Of a stretch of 64,000 nucleotides of DNA, positions 16,592-25,561 are shown piece by piece. How positions within the stretch are numbered: the first letter of the stretch is position 1; each line of letters starts with the position of its first letter. This DNA comes from Aestuariibaculum marinum (GTDB lineage Bacteria; Bacteroidota; Bacteroidia; Flavobacteriales; Flavobacteriaceae), in contig NZ_JACVXD010000007.1 of assembly GCF_014596975.1 (NCBI RefSeq), positions 62,001-126,000 on the forward strand, read 5' to 3'. The notes beneath the pieces are model-generated. The model did not search any database. It worked only from the letters and a program-made list of their open reading frames with translations, and was not told the DNA's origin. Both the position numbers and the translations under genes were made by a program.

Positions 16592-17359
16592 ATGATTATT
16601 ACAGATACACATACACATTTATATAGTGAGGCTTTCGATGATGATAGAAATGAGATGATAAATCGAGCTATTGATCGAGGTGTCTCACGTTTTTTTATTC
16701 CGGCAATCGATTCGACCTATACCGAATCTATGTTACAACTAGAAAAGGATTTTCCTAATCACATGTTTTTAATGACCGGGTTGCATCCAACCCATGTTCA
16801 GGAGAATTACGAAGAAGAATTAAAGCATGTGGAAGAGATGCTAGCTGCTCGACATTTTTATGCCGTAGGTGAAATAGGTATCGATTTGTACTGGGATAAA
16901 AGTACTTTGGACATTCAGAAGATTGCCTTTAAACATCAGATCCAATTAGCCAAACAATATAAATTGCCTATAGTAATTCATTGTCGAGAGGCTTTTGATG
17001 AAATTTTTGAAGTCTTGGAGGAAGAAAAGGGAGACGATTTATTCGGAATTTTTCATTGTTTCACAGGAACTTTAGGGCAGGCGCAAAAGGCGATATCGTA
17101 TAATATGAAATTAGGCATTGGTGGGGTTGCTACCTTTAAGAATGGTAAAATTGATAAGTTTTTAAATGAAATTGAATTAAAGCATATTGTTTTAGAAACC
17201 GATGCGCCGTATTTGTCACCAACGCCATACCGCGGAAAACGAAATGAAAGTGCTTATATAATTAAGGTGTTAGAAAAGCTCTCAATTATATATAATAAGA
17301 ATGAAGAAGAGATTGCAGATATTACCACGCAAAACTCTAAAGACATATTTGGTATTTAA
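16592..17359 (+). CDS. TatD-family metal-dependent hydrolase (DNase)
   Basis: Amidohydrolase-fold nuclease of 255 residues. Metal ligands are in place: TDTHTHLY near the N-terminus, GEIGIDLYW, VIHCREAFDE, FHCFTGTLGQA and LETDAPYLSPTPYRG. Family members act as 3'-5' exonucleases or D-aminoacyl-tRNA-linked hydrolases, probably in DNA repair; specificity cannot be told from sequence. The asparaginase gene follows 18 bases later on the same strand, so the two are likely co-transcribed. Confidence 0.94.
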   Translation: MIITDTHTHLYSEAFDDDRNEMINRAIDRGVSRFFIPAIDSTYTESMLQLEKDFPNHMFLMTGLHPTHVQENYEEELKHVEEMLAARHFYAVGEIGIDLYWDKSTLDIQKIAFKHQIQLAKQYKLPIVIHCREAFDEIFEVLEEEKGDDLFGIFHCFTGTLGQAQKAISYNMKLGIGGVATFKNGKIDKFLNEIELKHIVLETDAPYLSPTPYRGKRNESAYIIKVLEKLSIIYNKNEEEIADITTQNSKDIFGI

Positions 17360-17377
17360 TTTAAAGGCTTCAATATA

Positions 17378-18409
17378 ATGAGTACATCAAAACCAAACAT
17401 ATTACTTATTTATACTGGCGGTACCATTGGTATGGTTAAAGATGCTAAAACAGGGACACTTAAAGCGTTTAATTTTAAAAACCTGTTGAAGCAAATTCCT
17501 GAACTGCAATTGTTAGATTGTAATATCGATACGGTATCGTTTGACGAGCCAATAGATTCCAGTAATATGAATCCCATGTATTGGGTACAGATTGCCGAAA
17601 TCATAGAAAGCCATTATAAAGCGTTCGATGGTTTTGTGGTGCTGCACGGGAGTGATACCATGAGTTACACCGCATCGGCTTTAAGTTTTATGTTAGAAAA
17701 TTTAGCAAAACCAGTTGTGTTTACGGGCTCGCAATTGCCTATTGGAGATTTGCGTACCGATGCAAAAGAGAATTTAATTACGTCTATTCAGGTGGCTTCA
17801 CTTCAAGAAAAAGGTAAAGCTGCTATTAAAGAGGTGTGTTTGTACTTTGAATATAAACTATATCGAGCTAATCGGACAACTAAAATAAATGCAGAACATT
17901 TTCAGGCATTTACCTCATTTAATTACCCGGCCTTGGCAGAATCGGGTGTTCATTTGAAAGTAAATAACGAATATTTATTTCAACCAAACTTAAAGAAAGC
18001 GTTTCAGGTGAATAAAAAGTTAGATACGAATATCGCGCTTATAAAGGTCTTTCCCGGAATGTCATCTAAAGTTTTTCAGAACATTTTGAATACAGAAGAT
18101 TTAAAAGCTGTAATTATTGAAACCTATGGAGCTGGAAATGCGACTACAGAACCTTGGTTTTTACAGGCAATTAAAGATGCTGTTAAAAAAGGTATTCATA
18201 TTGTTAATATAACACAATGTGCTGGAGGAAGTGTTATGATGGGACATTATGAAACGAGTAACGAACTTAAAAGCCTTGGTGTTATTTCAGGTAAAGACTT
18301 AACTACAGAAGCTGCCCTTTGTAAATTAATGTATATGTTGGGGCAGAATGTTTCAGGTAATGTTTTTAAAACTGCTTACGAAACACCTTTAAGAGGAGAA
18401 ATGAGTTAA
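17378..18409 (+). CDS. ansA: Type I L-asparaginase
   Basis: Hydrolyses L-asparagine to aspartate and ammonia. It is 343 residues with no signal peptide, as for the cytoplasmic low-affinity type I enzymes. The first catalytic Thr is in LLIYTGGTIGM. The second Thr/Asp motif is VVLHGSDTMSYTASAL, and TGSQLPIGDLRTDAKENL completes the active site. Its C-terminal coding sequence (about the last 18 codons) is found again as a degenerate copy ~110 bases downstream. Confidence 0.95.
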   Translation: MSTSKPNILLIYTGGTIGMVKDAKTGTLKAFNFKNLLKQIPELQLLDCNIDTVSFDEPIDSSNMNPMYWVQIAEIIESHYKAFDGFVVLHGSDTMSYTASALSFMLENLAKPVVFTGSQLPIGDLRTDAKENLITSIQVASLQEKGKAAIKEVCLYFEYKLYRANRTTKINAEHFQAFTSFNYPALAESGVHLKVNNEYLFQPNLKKAFQVNKKLDTNIALIKVFPGMSSKVFQNILNTEDLKAVIIETYGAGNATTEPWFLQAIKDAVKKGIHIVNITQCAGGSVMMGHYETSNELKSLGVISGKDLTTEAALCKLMYMLGQNVSGNVFKTAYETPLRGEMS

Positions 18410-18484
18410 AGTGAAAAATCAATTTATGAACAGTTTTACTAAGGCGACTAATTATATTCTCACTTTTAAGACCCTAATTCGGGG

Positions 18485-18558
18485 TAAAACACTTGGGTTA
18501 ATTAAGGTAAAGTCTTCAAAACTGTGTTCGAAACCACTTTTAGTGGAGAAATGACTTA
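18485..18558 (+). pseudogene. Decayed duplicate of the asparaginase 3' end
   Basis: From about 18505 to 18558 the + strand reads GKVFKTVFETTFSGEMT-stop, against GNVFKTAYETPLRGEMS-stop at the end of ansA. Nucleotide identity is high over AAAACTG, CGAAAC and GGAGAAATGA. Upstream bases (CTTGGGTTAATTAAGGTAA) can be aligned to the ansA segment encoding LGQNVSGN with a gap and an in-frame stop. It is a remnant of a tandem or recombined ansA copy, not a working gene. The boundary on the left is approximate. Confidence 0.65.
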
Positions 18559-18638
18559 AAATTAACGGTTAAAATTTTAAGGTTCAAAGAATTTTTTGTT
18601 ATTTGACCCCCCGAAAAAAGTGCATCTAATAAAAACAC

Positions 18639-18726
18639 AGAGAGGTGGCCGAGTGGTCGAAGGCGCACGCCTGGAAAGTGTGTATACGCCAAAAGCGTAT
18701 CGAGGGTTCGAATCCCTTCCTCTCTG
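18639..18726 (+). tRNA. tRNA-Ser (anticodon GGA)
   Basis: An 88-base class II tRNA. The acceptor stem AGAGAGG (18639-18645) pairs with CCTCTCT (18719-18725), followed by discriminator G. The D arm is GGCCGAGTGGTCGAAGGC, the anticodon loop is CTGGAAA with anticodon GGA, the long variable arm is TATACGCCAAAAGCGTAT, and the T arm is GAGGGTTCGAATCCC... CCA is not encoded. It reads UCC and UCU serine codons. Confidence 0.96.
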
Positions 18727-18798
18727 CTGAAATATATTTTTAAATTGTATTTTTTTTATATCTTTAACACTTTAACTAATAAAATTAAGATCTAGAAC

Positions 18799-19572
18799 AT
18801 GAAAAGATTATTTTCTATCCTTGCCATTACTGGAATGATGGCTTTTGGAACTGTTAATGCAACTACAAATGCAAGCACAACTGCAGTGACTACAACTACT
18901 GTAACAACTGCGCAAGCTGAAGAGGACGCTCCTGCTGAAGAGCTTACTTTTCATCAAGAATTAAAAAAGAGATTTATTGAGGGTGGTCCTGGATTTATGG
19001 GGATTGTACTTTTATGTTTAATCTTAGGTTTAGCAATTGCTATCGAGAGAATTATCTTTTTAAATCTTTCAACAACAAATACTAAAAAATTAACTCAAGA
19101 AGTAGAAGATGCTCTTAGCTCAGGTGGAGTAGAAGCTGCTAAAGAAGTTTGTAGAAATACTAAAGGGCCTGTTGCTTCTATCTACTACCAAGGATTAGAT
19201 AGAACAGATGAAGGTTTAGACGCTGTTGAGAAAGCTGTTGTAGCTTACGGTGGTGTTCAAATGGGGCAATTAGAGAAAAACGTGTCTTGGATTTCATTAT
19301 TTATCGCATTAGCACCTATGTTAGGATTCATGGGAACGGTAATCGGTATGATTGCAGCATTCGATAAAATTGAGGCAGCTGGTGACATGCAACCATCTCT
19401 TGTAGCTGGTGGTATTAAAGTAGCACTTTTAACAACAGTATTCGGTCTTGTTGTAGCGATGATTCTTCAAGTATTCTACAACTATATTATTGCTAAGATT
19501 GATAGCATCGTTAACAGTATGGAAGACGCTTCTATTACGTTAATGGATCTATTAATCAGAAACAAAAAGTAA
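18799..19572 (+). CDS. exbB: ExbB/TolQ-family proton channel
   Basis: Inner-membrane proton channel that, with ExbD, energises TonB (or Tol) for outer-membrane transport. It is 257 residues. An N-terminal signal-like hydrophobic stretch (1-21) precedes a Thr/Ala-rich periplasmic stretch. Three MotA/ExbB-type membrane segments follow, at ~residues 67-92, ~165-190 and ~205-232. The phrases APMLGFMGTVIGMIAAFDKIE and GGIKVALLTTVFGLVVAM are the family core. It is first in a run exbB - small membrane protein - exbD - exbD - PorT-like, all on one strand with short gaps. It would power the TonB receptor at 6323-8320. Confidence 0.95.
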   Translation: MKRLFSILAITGMMAFGTVNATTNASTTAVTTTTVTTAQAEEDAPAEELTFHQELKKRFIEGGPGFMGIVLLCLILGLAIAIERIIFLNLSTTNTKKLTQEVEDALSSGGVEAAKEVCRNTKGPVASIYYQGLDRTDEGLDAVEKAVVAYGGVQMGQLEKNVSWISLFIALAPMLGFMGTVIGMIAAFDKIEAAGDMQPSLVAGGIKVALLTTVFGLVVAMILQVFYNYIIAKIDSIVNSMEDASITLMDLLIRNKK

Positions 19573-19593
19573 TAATAAAACAAAACTCGAATT

Positions 19594-20016
19594 ATGAAAT
19601 TACATACAATTCTAAAATATATAGCGTATGCTCTGGGGATCGCTGGTGCTATTCTGGCACTAATGATTATGACCTCAGACTCTGAAGGGCTAATAGATAA
19701 CATTCTTTTTGTTACTTATACTGTGCTTTTCATTGTATTGGCATTAATCGTTATATACGTTGTAAAAGGTCTGTTCGCAGGCAATATTAAAAAGACCTTA
19801 TTAACTGTAGGTTTATTTGTAGCTGTAATCGCAATCTCTTACGGAATTTCTTCTGGAACAGATTTAGATTTAGCTCAGTTTAACGCAAAAGGATTAGGTA
19901 TAACCGAAGCGATCTCTAAAAATGTAGGTGCTGGTTTAATTGCTTTTTATATCCTTTCGGTTACTGCTATTGGAGCAACATTGCTTTCAACAGTTAAAAA
20001 ATTATTACACAAATAA
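19594..20016 (+). CDS. Small integral membrane protein between exbB and exbD, unknown function
   Basis: A 140-residue protein with about four predicted membrane segments (~residues 8-27, 34-57, 67-86, 110-132) and no recognised domain. It lies 21 bases after exbB and 11 bases before exbD, so it is most likely co-expressed and part of, or accessory to, the proton-channel complex. I recall the same insertion in other Flavobacteriaceae clusters; its role is not known to me. A structural or assembly role in the ExbBD complex is a guess from position. Confidence 0.8.
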   Translation: MKLHTILKYIAYALGIAGAILALMIMTSDSEGLIDNILFVTYTVLFIVLALIVIYVVKGLFAGNIKKTLLTVGLFVAVIAISYGISSGTDLDLAQFNAKGLGITEAISKNVGAGLIAFYILSVTAIGATLLSTVKKLLHK

Positions 20017-20027
20017 AAAAATAAGAT

Positions 20028-20618
20028 ATGGCAAAAAGAGCAGCTCCAGAAGTAAATGCAGGCTCCATGGCCGACATCGCGTTTTTACTGTTAATATTTT
20101 TCTTAGTAACTACTACTATTGAAACAGATGCAGGAATCAACCGTAAGTTACCACCTATGGAAGATGAAAACGTTCAACCGCCAACAATTAAAAAGAAGAA
20201 CATCTTTGAAGTTTTATTAAACGGAAAAGATCAGTTACTTGTTGAAGATGAAATAATGGAAATTAAAGATCTTAGACAAGCAGCAATCGAGTTCTTAGAT
20301 AATGGTGGCGACGGTTCTTGTAGTTATTGTAACGGTAAAAAGGATTCTGATTCATCTGATAATCCAGATAAAGCTATTATTTCTTTGAAAAACGAACGTG
20401 AAACCACGTATAAAACATATATCGCAGTACAAAACGAATTAGTTGCTGCATACAATGTTTTAAGAGATCGTAGAGCGAAATCTCAATACGGTATCTCATT
20501 CGCAGAAATGCAAGCTAATTATGACGATGTAAATTGGCCAGGAAATAAAACCAAGTTGAAAGAACAAATTGAGCAGATAAAGTTAGATTATCCTCAAAAG
20601 CTTTCAGAAGTACAATAA
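20028..20618 (+). CDS. exbD: ExbD/TolR-family protein with CxxC insertion
   Basis: Periplasmic-facing partner of ExbB in the proton channel. It is 196 residues with one N-terminal membrane helix (~17-35) that starts with the conserved proton-carrying Asp (D16 in MADIAFLLLIFFLV). The periplasmic part contains GDGSCSYCNGKK, a CxxC pair (C98, C101) not found in the standard E. coli protein, and a long helical C-terminal region (residues ~125-196). It is 18 bases upstream of a second exbD. Confidence 0.93.
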   Translation: MAKRAAPEVNAGSMADIAFLLLIFFLVTTTIETDAGINRKLPPMEDENVQPPTIKKKNIFEVLLNGKDQLLVEDEIMEIKDLRQAAIEFLDNGGDGSCSYCNGKKDSDSSDNPDKAIISLKNERETTYKTYIAVQNELVAAYNVLRDRRAKSQYGISFAEMQANYDDVNWPGNKTKLKEQIEQIKLDYPQKLSEVQ

Positions 20619-20636
20619 ATTAAAATTTAACATTTT

Positions 20637-21113
20637 ATGGCTAAATTTAATAAGAAAAAAAGCGGCGACATGCCGGCAATATCGACGGCATCGCTACCCG
20701 ATATTGTATTTATGTTATTATTCTTCTTTATGGTGGCAACCGTAATGAGGCAAAATACATTAATGGTTGAAAATAATTTGCCATTTGCTGATCAGGTTGA
20801 GAAGTTAGATAAGAAAGATTTGGTAATGTATATTTATGCAGGTAAACCAAGTGAAAATTATTCAAAACAATATGGTACAGCGGCTAAAATTCAGCTGAAT
20901 GATAAATTTGCTGATGTTAGCGAAATTGCGGCTTTTATTGCAGCAGAGCGCGCATCAAAAAGAGAAGAACTAGTTCCGTTTTTAACTACTGCTTTAAAAG
21001 TAGATAGTGATGCTAACATGGGATTAGTAAGTGATATTAAGAAAGAATTACGTAAAGTAAATGCGCTAAAAATTAACTACACTACTAAAAAAGGTAGCGT
21101 AGTAGGTGAATAG
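20637..21113 (+). CDS. exbD: Second ExbD/TolR-family protein
   Basis: A 158-residue paralogue of the preceding ExbD. The conserved Asp (D22, in SLPDIVFMLLFFFMV) opens the single membrane helix. No cysteine insertion is present and the C-terminal domain is shorter. Two different ExbD proteins could form a heterodimer inside one ExbB pentamer. It ends the operon before a very strong terminator. Confidence 0.93.
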   Translation: MAKFNKKKSGDMPAISTASLPDIVFMLLFFFMVATVMRQNTLMVENNLPFADQVEKLDKKDLVMYIYAGKPSENYSKQYGTAAKIQLNDKFADVSEIAAFIAAERASKREELVPFLTTALKVDSDANMGLVSDIKKELRKVNALKINYTTKKGSVVGE

Positions 21114-21136
21114 ATTTTAATTCTTAATTTTATATT

Positions 21137-21175
21137 TAAAAGCGTTTTGAGTAATCAAAACGCTTTTATTTTTTT
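21137..21175 (+). terminator. Rho-independent terminator after the exbB-exbD operon
   Basis: A perfect 14-bp stem (21137-21150 with 21155-21168), GTAA loop and a following T-run. Confidence 0.92.
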
Positions 21176-21235
21176 AGAGTATTGGATTTATCATAAATTT
21201 ATAACTAATAAAATTTGAGGTCTAAATTGTGTCGT

Positions 21236-21931
21236 ATGAGAAGCAGTATGTTGTTTTTTATATTTTTTGTTATCGGTTATCAGCAAATGTTAGCTCAGAA
21301 GCCTTTAGAAAAGGTTGTAGATTCGCATTACAAGGAAGATCAGTTTTATATTGGGGTAACATATAACCTTTTTGGTAATCGTCCCATAGACCTTTCTCAA
21401 AATGGATTTTCTAACGGAATTCATTTGGGTTTTATAAAAGACATGCCCTTAAATCCACGCAGAAATGTAGCACTCGGATTAGGACTTGGCTATTCTGCTA
21501 ACTCTTTTTATCATAATCTGCATATTAGACAAGATGAAAATCAGATAACGACTTATGATATTATCTTAGAAAGTGGGTCGTACACCAAAAATAAATTTAG
21601 TAACCATCTCGTTGAATTACCTATTGAGTTTAGATGGCGATCATCAACACCTGAGGAATATAAATTCTGGCGAATTTATACAGGCTTTAAGCTGGGGTAT
21701 ATTTTTAGAAACCGGGTGAAGTACAGAGGTGATTTAGGTGATGTTTACTACACAAATGTAAAAGGATTCGAAAAGTTTCAGTACGGCTTTACCCTTAGTT
21801 TTGGATATAATACCTGGAATGCCTATCTGTATTATGCCTTGTCTCCTATTTTTGCCAAAGACAATCAAATTAATGGGCAAAATATTGATATGAATAACAT
21901 TAAAATAGGCTTAATGTTTTATATTCTATAG
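21236..21931 (+). CDS. PorT-like outer-membrane beta-barrel protein
   Basis: A 231-residue protein from ATG 21236 with a signal peptide ending QQMLAQ. The barrel has strands GFSNGIHLGF, VALGLGLGYSAN, HLVELPIEFRWRSSTPEEYKFWRIYTGFKLGY and a C-terminal NNIKIGLMFYIL. The phrase LVELPIEFRWRSSTPEEYKFW is characteristic of the PorT/SprT family, associated with type IX secretion in Bacteroidota. A PorT role is likely, but other T9SS genes are not in the window. A few candidate starts (21236 or 21248) are equally compatible with a signal peptide. Confidence 0.8.
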   Translation: MRSSMLFFIFFVIGYQQMLAQKPLEKVVDSHYKEDQFYIGVTYNLFGNRPIDLSQNGFSNGIHLGFIKDMPLNPRRNVALGLGLGYSANSFYHNLHIRQDENQITTYDIILESGSYTKNKFSNHLVELPIEFRWRSSTPEEYKFWRIYTGFKLGYIFRNRVKYRGDLGDVYYTNVKGFEKFQYGFTLSFGYNTWNAYLYYALSPIFAKDNQINGQNIDMNNIKIGLMFYIL

Positions 21932-22534
21932 CCAATAATTCACTAATAGCAATTGCGGAAGTGCTCCCACAAAAAGCCCTAAAATTAACTCCATATACGT
22001 ATGTGCGTTTGCATGTAATCTAGAGGTGGCAATAGCACCGGTAATAACACTCATTAAAGCTAGAGTACCATTAATATTAATACTAAAATGAATACTTAGC
22101 GCGATAAAAAACATAAAAACACCTGAAATACCCATCATGTGGATACTGGCTTTAAATTTGAAGACCGCTAACATTAAACAGGTCATAGAGGAAATTAATA
22201 TGCCTAAAAAGAAATAGTACAGTTCTATAATTTGATTAGGCGTTAAAATGCGTTGTAATATTACGATAACAACGATACAATTTAAAGCTAATGGTAAAAT
22301 GCGTTCTTGTGCCGTAGGCATGTAAATGGACTCTACTTTACCGAGTGTCCTAAGTAAAAAATATAGAAGAATTGGTAGAATGATAGTTAAAATAAAAAGC
22401 GAAATTAACTTGGCTTGTATAATTTCATGTGGAATAAAACGTGGTGATTTTGAAAAGTAAAAAATAACACCCAGTACAGGCATTATTAGCGGATGAAAAA
22501 CAAACGAAATACTTTTTAAAATCTTATCCATCAT
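21926..22534 (-). CDS. Polytopic membrane protein, PAP2-like
   Basis: A 202-residue protein with about six membrane segments. The C-terminal SRLHANAHTYMELILGLFVGALP recalls the PAP2 phosphatase motif (SR-x5-H-x3-(D/E)-x2-G), and a conserved basic patch lies before it. Phosphatase activity on lipid phosphates is possible but the earlier PAP2 motifs are not convincing. Its start overlaps the rpoN stop by four bases (ATGA), suggesting coupling, and its end overlaps the convergent PorT-like gene by six bases. Confidence 0.7.
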   Translation of the reverse strand: MMDKILKSISFVFHPLIMPVLGVIFYFSKSPRFIPHEIIQAKLISLFILTIILPILLYFLLRTLGKVESIYMPTAQERILPLALNCIVVIVILQRILTPNQIIELYYFFLGILISSMTCLMLAVFKFKASIHMMGISGVFMFFIALSIHFSININGTLALMSVITGAIATSRLHANAHTYMELILGLFVGALPQLLLVNYWL

Positions 22535-23991
22535 ATCTTTTTGCGTAAGCGGGCAACGGGAATATCAAGTTGCTCTCGGTATTTTGCAACCGTACGCCTA
22601 GCAATAGGATAACCTTTTTCTTTTAAAATGGAGGCTAAGTTTTCGTCGGTTAGGGGTTTTTTCTTGTTTTCTTCTTCAATTACAGTTTCTAGTATTTTTT
22701 TGATTTCTCGTGTTGAAACATCTTCACCTTGATCATTTTTCATTGCTTCAGAGAAGAAATCTTTAATCAGTTTGGTGCCGTAAGGTGTGTCGACATACTT
22801 GCTGTTTGCAACCCTTGAAACCGTTGAAACATCCATGTTAATTTCGTCTGCAATGTCTTTAAGGATCATTGGTTTTAAGGTGCGTTCATCGCCAGTTAAG
22901 AAATACTCTTCCTGATAATGCATGATGGCACTCATCGTAACAAATAAGGTTTGCTGACGTTGTTTTATAGCTTCAATGAACCATTTGGCGGCATCTAACT
23001 TTTGCTTGATAAAAAGGACTGCATCTTTCTGAGATTTCGATTTCTCTTTAGATTCCTTGTAGCCCTTTAACATATCGTTGTATCCTCTTGATACATGCAG
23101 TTCTGGTGCATTTCGACCGTTAAGAGTCAATTCTAATTCGCCATCAACAATTCTAATAGCAAAATCGGGAACCACATGTTCTACTATACGGTTATTACCA
23201 GCGTAAGACCCTCCAGGTTTTGGGTTTAAGTGCTCGATTTCATGAATGGCATCTTTGAGTTGCAATTCTGTAACATCAAATTTTTGTAATAGTTTATTGT
23301 AATGTTTTTTCGTGAACTGTTCGAAAGCATTATCGATAATATCAATAGCCAATTCGGTATCAGGTGTTTTGTCTTTGCGATGCAATTGTATACTTAAACA
23401 CTCTTGCAGATTTCTAGCGCCAACACCTGCAGGATCTAACTGGTGAACAATTTTTAATACGCTGTTTATTTTCTCTTCGCTAGTATAAACGTTTTGGGTA
23501 AATGCCAGGTCGTCCATAATATCCGAAAGAGAACGACGAATGTATCCACTTTCGTCAACGCTACCAACTAAAAATTCGGCAATATCACGTTCTTCGTCGT
23601 CTAATCTATAGGTATTAAGTTGATTGATTAAGTGTTGTGTAAATGACATTCCCGCAGCGTAAGGCATGCTTTTTTCTTCATCATCGCTACTGTAATTATT
23701 AGCCTGCATGCGATAATCAGGAATTTCATCATCACTTAGGTATTCATCAACATTTATCTCATCATTTCCAATGGTTTCATTATCGTTATACTCATCATTA
23801 GAGTTGTCGAAATCATTTTCAAAATCATTGTCACCAGAATCTTTACCACTGTCTAAAGCAGGATTTTCTTCTAATTCCTGTTTTACACGTTGCTCGAAAG
23901 CTTGCGTTGGCAACTGAATCAATTTCATCAATTGAATTTGTTGCGGCGACAGCTTTTGCGATAATTTAAATTGTAAATGTTGCTTGAGCAT
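22531..23991 (-). CDS. rpoN: RNA polymerase sigma-54 factor
   Basis: Alternative sigma factor that needs an AAA+ activator. It is 486 residues. The N-terminal glutamine-rich activator region is MLKQHLQFKLSQKLSPQQIQ (residues 1-20) and is followed by a strongly acidic spacer (~60-115). The core-binding region and the HTH region with VSTVSRVANSKYVDTPYG follow. The RpoN box near the C-terminus is ARRTVAKYREQLDIPVARLR, essentially canonical, and would read the -24 element. No sigma-54 activator is seen in this window. Confidence 0.96.
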   Translation of the reverse strand: MLKQHLQFKLSQKLSPQQIQLMKLIQLPTQAFEQRVKQELEENPALDSGKDSGDNDFENDFDNSNDEYNDNETIGNDEINVDEYLSDDEIPDYRMQANNYSSDDEEKSMPYAAGMSFTQHLINQLNTYRLDDEERDIAEFLVGSVDESGYIRRSLSDIMDDLAFTQNVYTSEEKINSVLKIVHQLDPAGVGARNLQECLSIQLHRKDKTPDTELAIDIIDNAFEQFTKKHYNKLLQKFDVTELQLKDAIHEIEHLNPKPGGSYAGNNRIVEHVVPDFAIRIVDGELELTLNGRNAPELHVSRGYNDMLKGYKESKEKSKSQKDAVLFIKQKLDAAKWFIEAIKQRQQTLFVTMSAIMHYQEEYFLTGDERTLKPMILKDIADEINMDVSTVSRVANSKYVDTPYGTKLIKDFFSEAMKNDQGEDVSTREIKKILETVIEEENKKKPLTDENLASILKEKGYPIARRTVAKYREQLDIPVARLRKKI

Positions 23992-24059
23992 CTTGTGATT
24001 TGGTATATGATAAAAGTAAAAAAACTTTTACTGATGTGTAACCATTAAATTAATGTTTT

Positions 24060-25496
24060 CTAAAATTCGGCGTTTTGAGGTGTTCTAGGGAACGGAATTA
24101 CGTCTCTAATATTGGTCATACCTGTTGCGAACATGACTAAACGCTCGAAACCTAAACCAAATCCAGAGTGTACGGCTGTTCCAAATTTACGAAGGTCTAA
24201 ATACCACCAAAGATCTTCTTCAGGAATATCAATGGCTGCCATTTTTTGTTTTAACACATCTAGACGTTCTTCACGTTGAGCACCACCAACGATTTCACCA
24301 ATACCAGGGAATAAAATATCCATAGCACGAACGGTTTTACCATCGTCGTTTAAGCGCATATAGAAGGCTTTAATATTGGCAGGATAATCGAATAAAATTA
24401 CCGGACAGTTAAAGTGTTTTTCTACCAAGTAACGCTCGTGCTCACTTTGTAAATCTGCACCCCACTCGTCGATAATGTATTTGAATTTCTTCTTTTTATT
24501 TGGTTTACTGTTACGTAAAATATCGATTGCTTCGGTATAGCTTACACGCTTAAAGTTATTGTCGGTAACGAACTTTAATTTTTCAATTAAAGTCATTGGA
24601 CTACGCTCAGCTTGTGGTTTTTTCTTGTCTTCGTCTTGTAAACGCTTATCTAAAAACTCTAAATCTTCTTTATTATTCTCTAAAACGTATTGGATAACCG
24701 ATTTCATAAAGTCTTCGGCTAAATCCATGTTACCTGGTAAATCCATAAAGGCAACTTCAGGCTCGATCATCCAGAACTCTGCTAAATGACGAGATGTATT
24801 CGAGTTTTCTGCTCTAAACGTTGGACCGAAGGTATATACTTTACCTAAAGACATCGCATAGGTTTCAGCTTCTAACTGACCAGAAACCGTTAAGTTGGTC
24901 TCTTTACCAAAGAAATCTTTAGTGTAATCGACCTCACCAGCGTCGTTTAAAGGTGGATTTTTAGAATCTAAGCTCGTTACTTTAAACATTTCTCCGGCGC
25001 CTTCTGCATCACTACCTGTAATAATAGGTGCGTGCATATAATAGAAACCGTTTTCGTTAAAGTATTTATGAATGGCAAAAGATAAAGCCGAACGCAAACG
25101 CATCACTGCACTGAATGTGTTCGTTCTGGTGCGTAAGTGTGCATTTTCTCTTAAAAATTCGAACGAATGCTTTTTAGGCTGAATAGGGTAAGTTTCAGGA
25201 TCTGAATCCCCTAATACATCAACAAATGTAGCTTGTATTTCAACAGTTTGTCCCTTTCCTTGACTTTCAACTAAGTCTCCTTTTATGTGAACGGCAGCAC
25301 CAGTGGTAATGCGCTTCAATAAGGCTTCATCAAAATTTTCAAAATCAACTACACATTGAATATTACTTAAAGTCGATCCGTCGTTTAAAGCAATAAAACG
25401 ATTCGCTCTAAAGGTTCTTACCCAACCTTTAATTTCAACTTCAGTATTAGGAGCTATATTTTGAGATAATAATTCTGAAACGGTATATGATTTCAT
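24060..25496 (-). CDS. asnS: Asparaginyl-tRNA synthetase
   Basis: Charges tRNA-Asn with asparagine. It is 478 residues. The N-terminal OB-fold anticodon-binding domain ([21 protein letters not shown]) precedes the class II core. Motif 2 is [21 protein letters not shown] and motif 3 is [12 protein letters not shown]. AsnRS features ([31 protein letters not shown]) separate it from AspRS. It lies downstream of the MMPL exporter gene and upstream of rpoN on the same strand. Confidence 0.97.
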   Translation of the reverse strand: MKSYTVSELLSQNIAPNTEVEIKGWVRTFRANRFIALNDGSTLSNIQCVVDFENFDEALLKRITTGAAVHIKGDLVESQGKGQTVEIQATFVDVLGDSDPETYPIQPKKHSFEFLRENAHLRTRTNTFSAVMRLRSALSFAIHKYFNENGFYYMHAPIITGSDAEGAGEMFKVTSLDSKNPPLNDAGEVDYTKDFFGKETNLTVSGQLEAETYAMSLGKVYTFGPTFRAENSNTSRHLAEFWMIEPEVAFMDLPGNMDLAEDFMKSVIQYVLENNKEDLEFLDKRLQDEDKKKPQAERSPMTLIEKLKFVTDNNFKRVSYTEAIDILRNSKPNKKKKFKYIIDEWGADLQSEHERYLVEKHFNCPVILFDYPANIKAFYMRLNDDGKTVRAMDILFPGIGEIVGGAQREERLDVLKQKMAAIDIPEEDLWWYLDLRKFGTAVHSGFGLGFERLVMFATGMTNIRDVIPFPRTPQNAEF

Positions 25497-25561
25497 AGGT
25501 ATTAAAATTAATAATGTAAATATAAAATTTAGCCTGCTTATATTAAAACCAAGACGCGTGC

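Noticed and set aside
18639..18726. tRNA-Ser as attachment site of an integrated element
   Set aside because: No integrase, no direct repeat of the tRNA 3' end and no foreign genes are found on either side; only a small ansA remnant is present.
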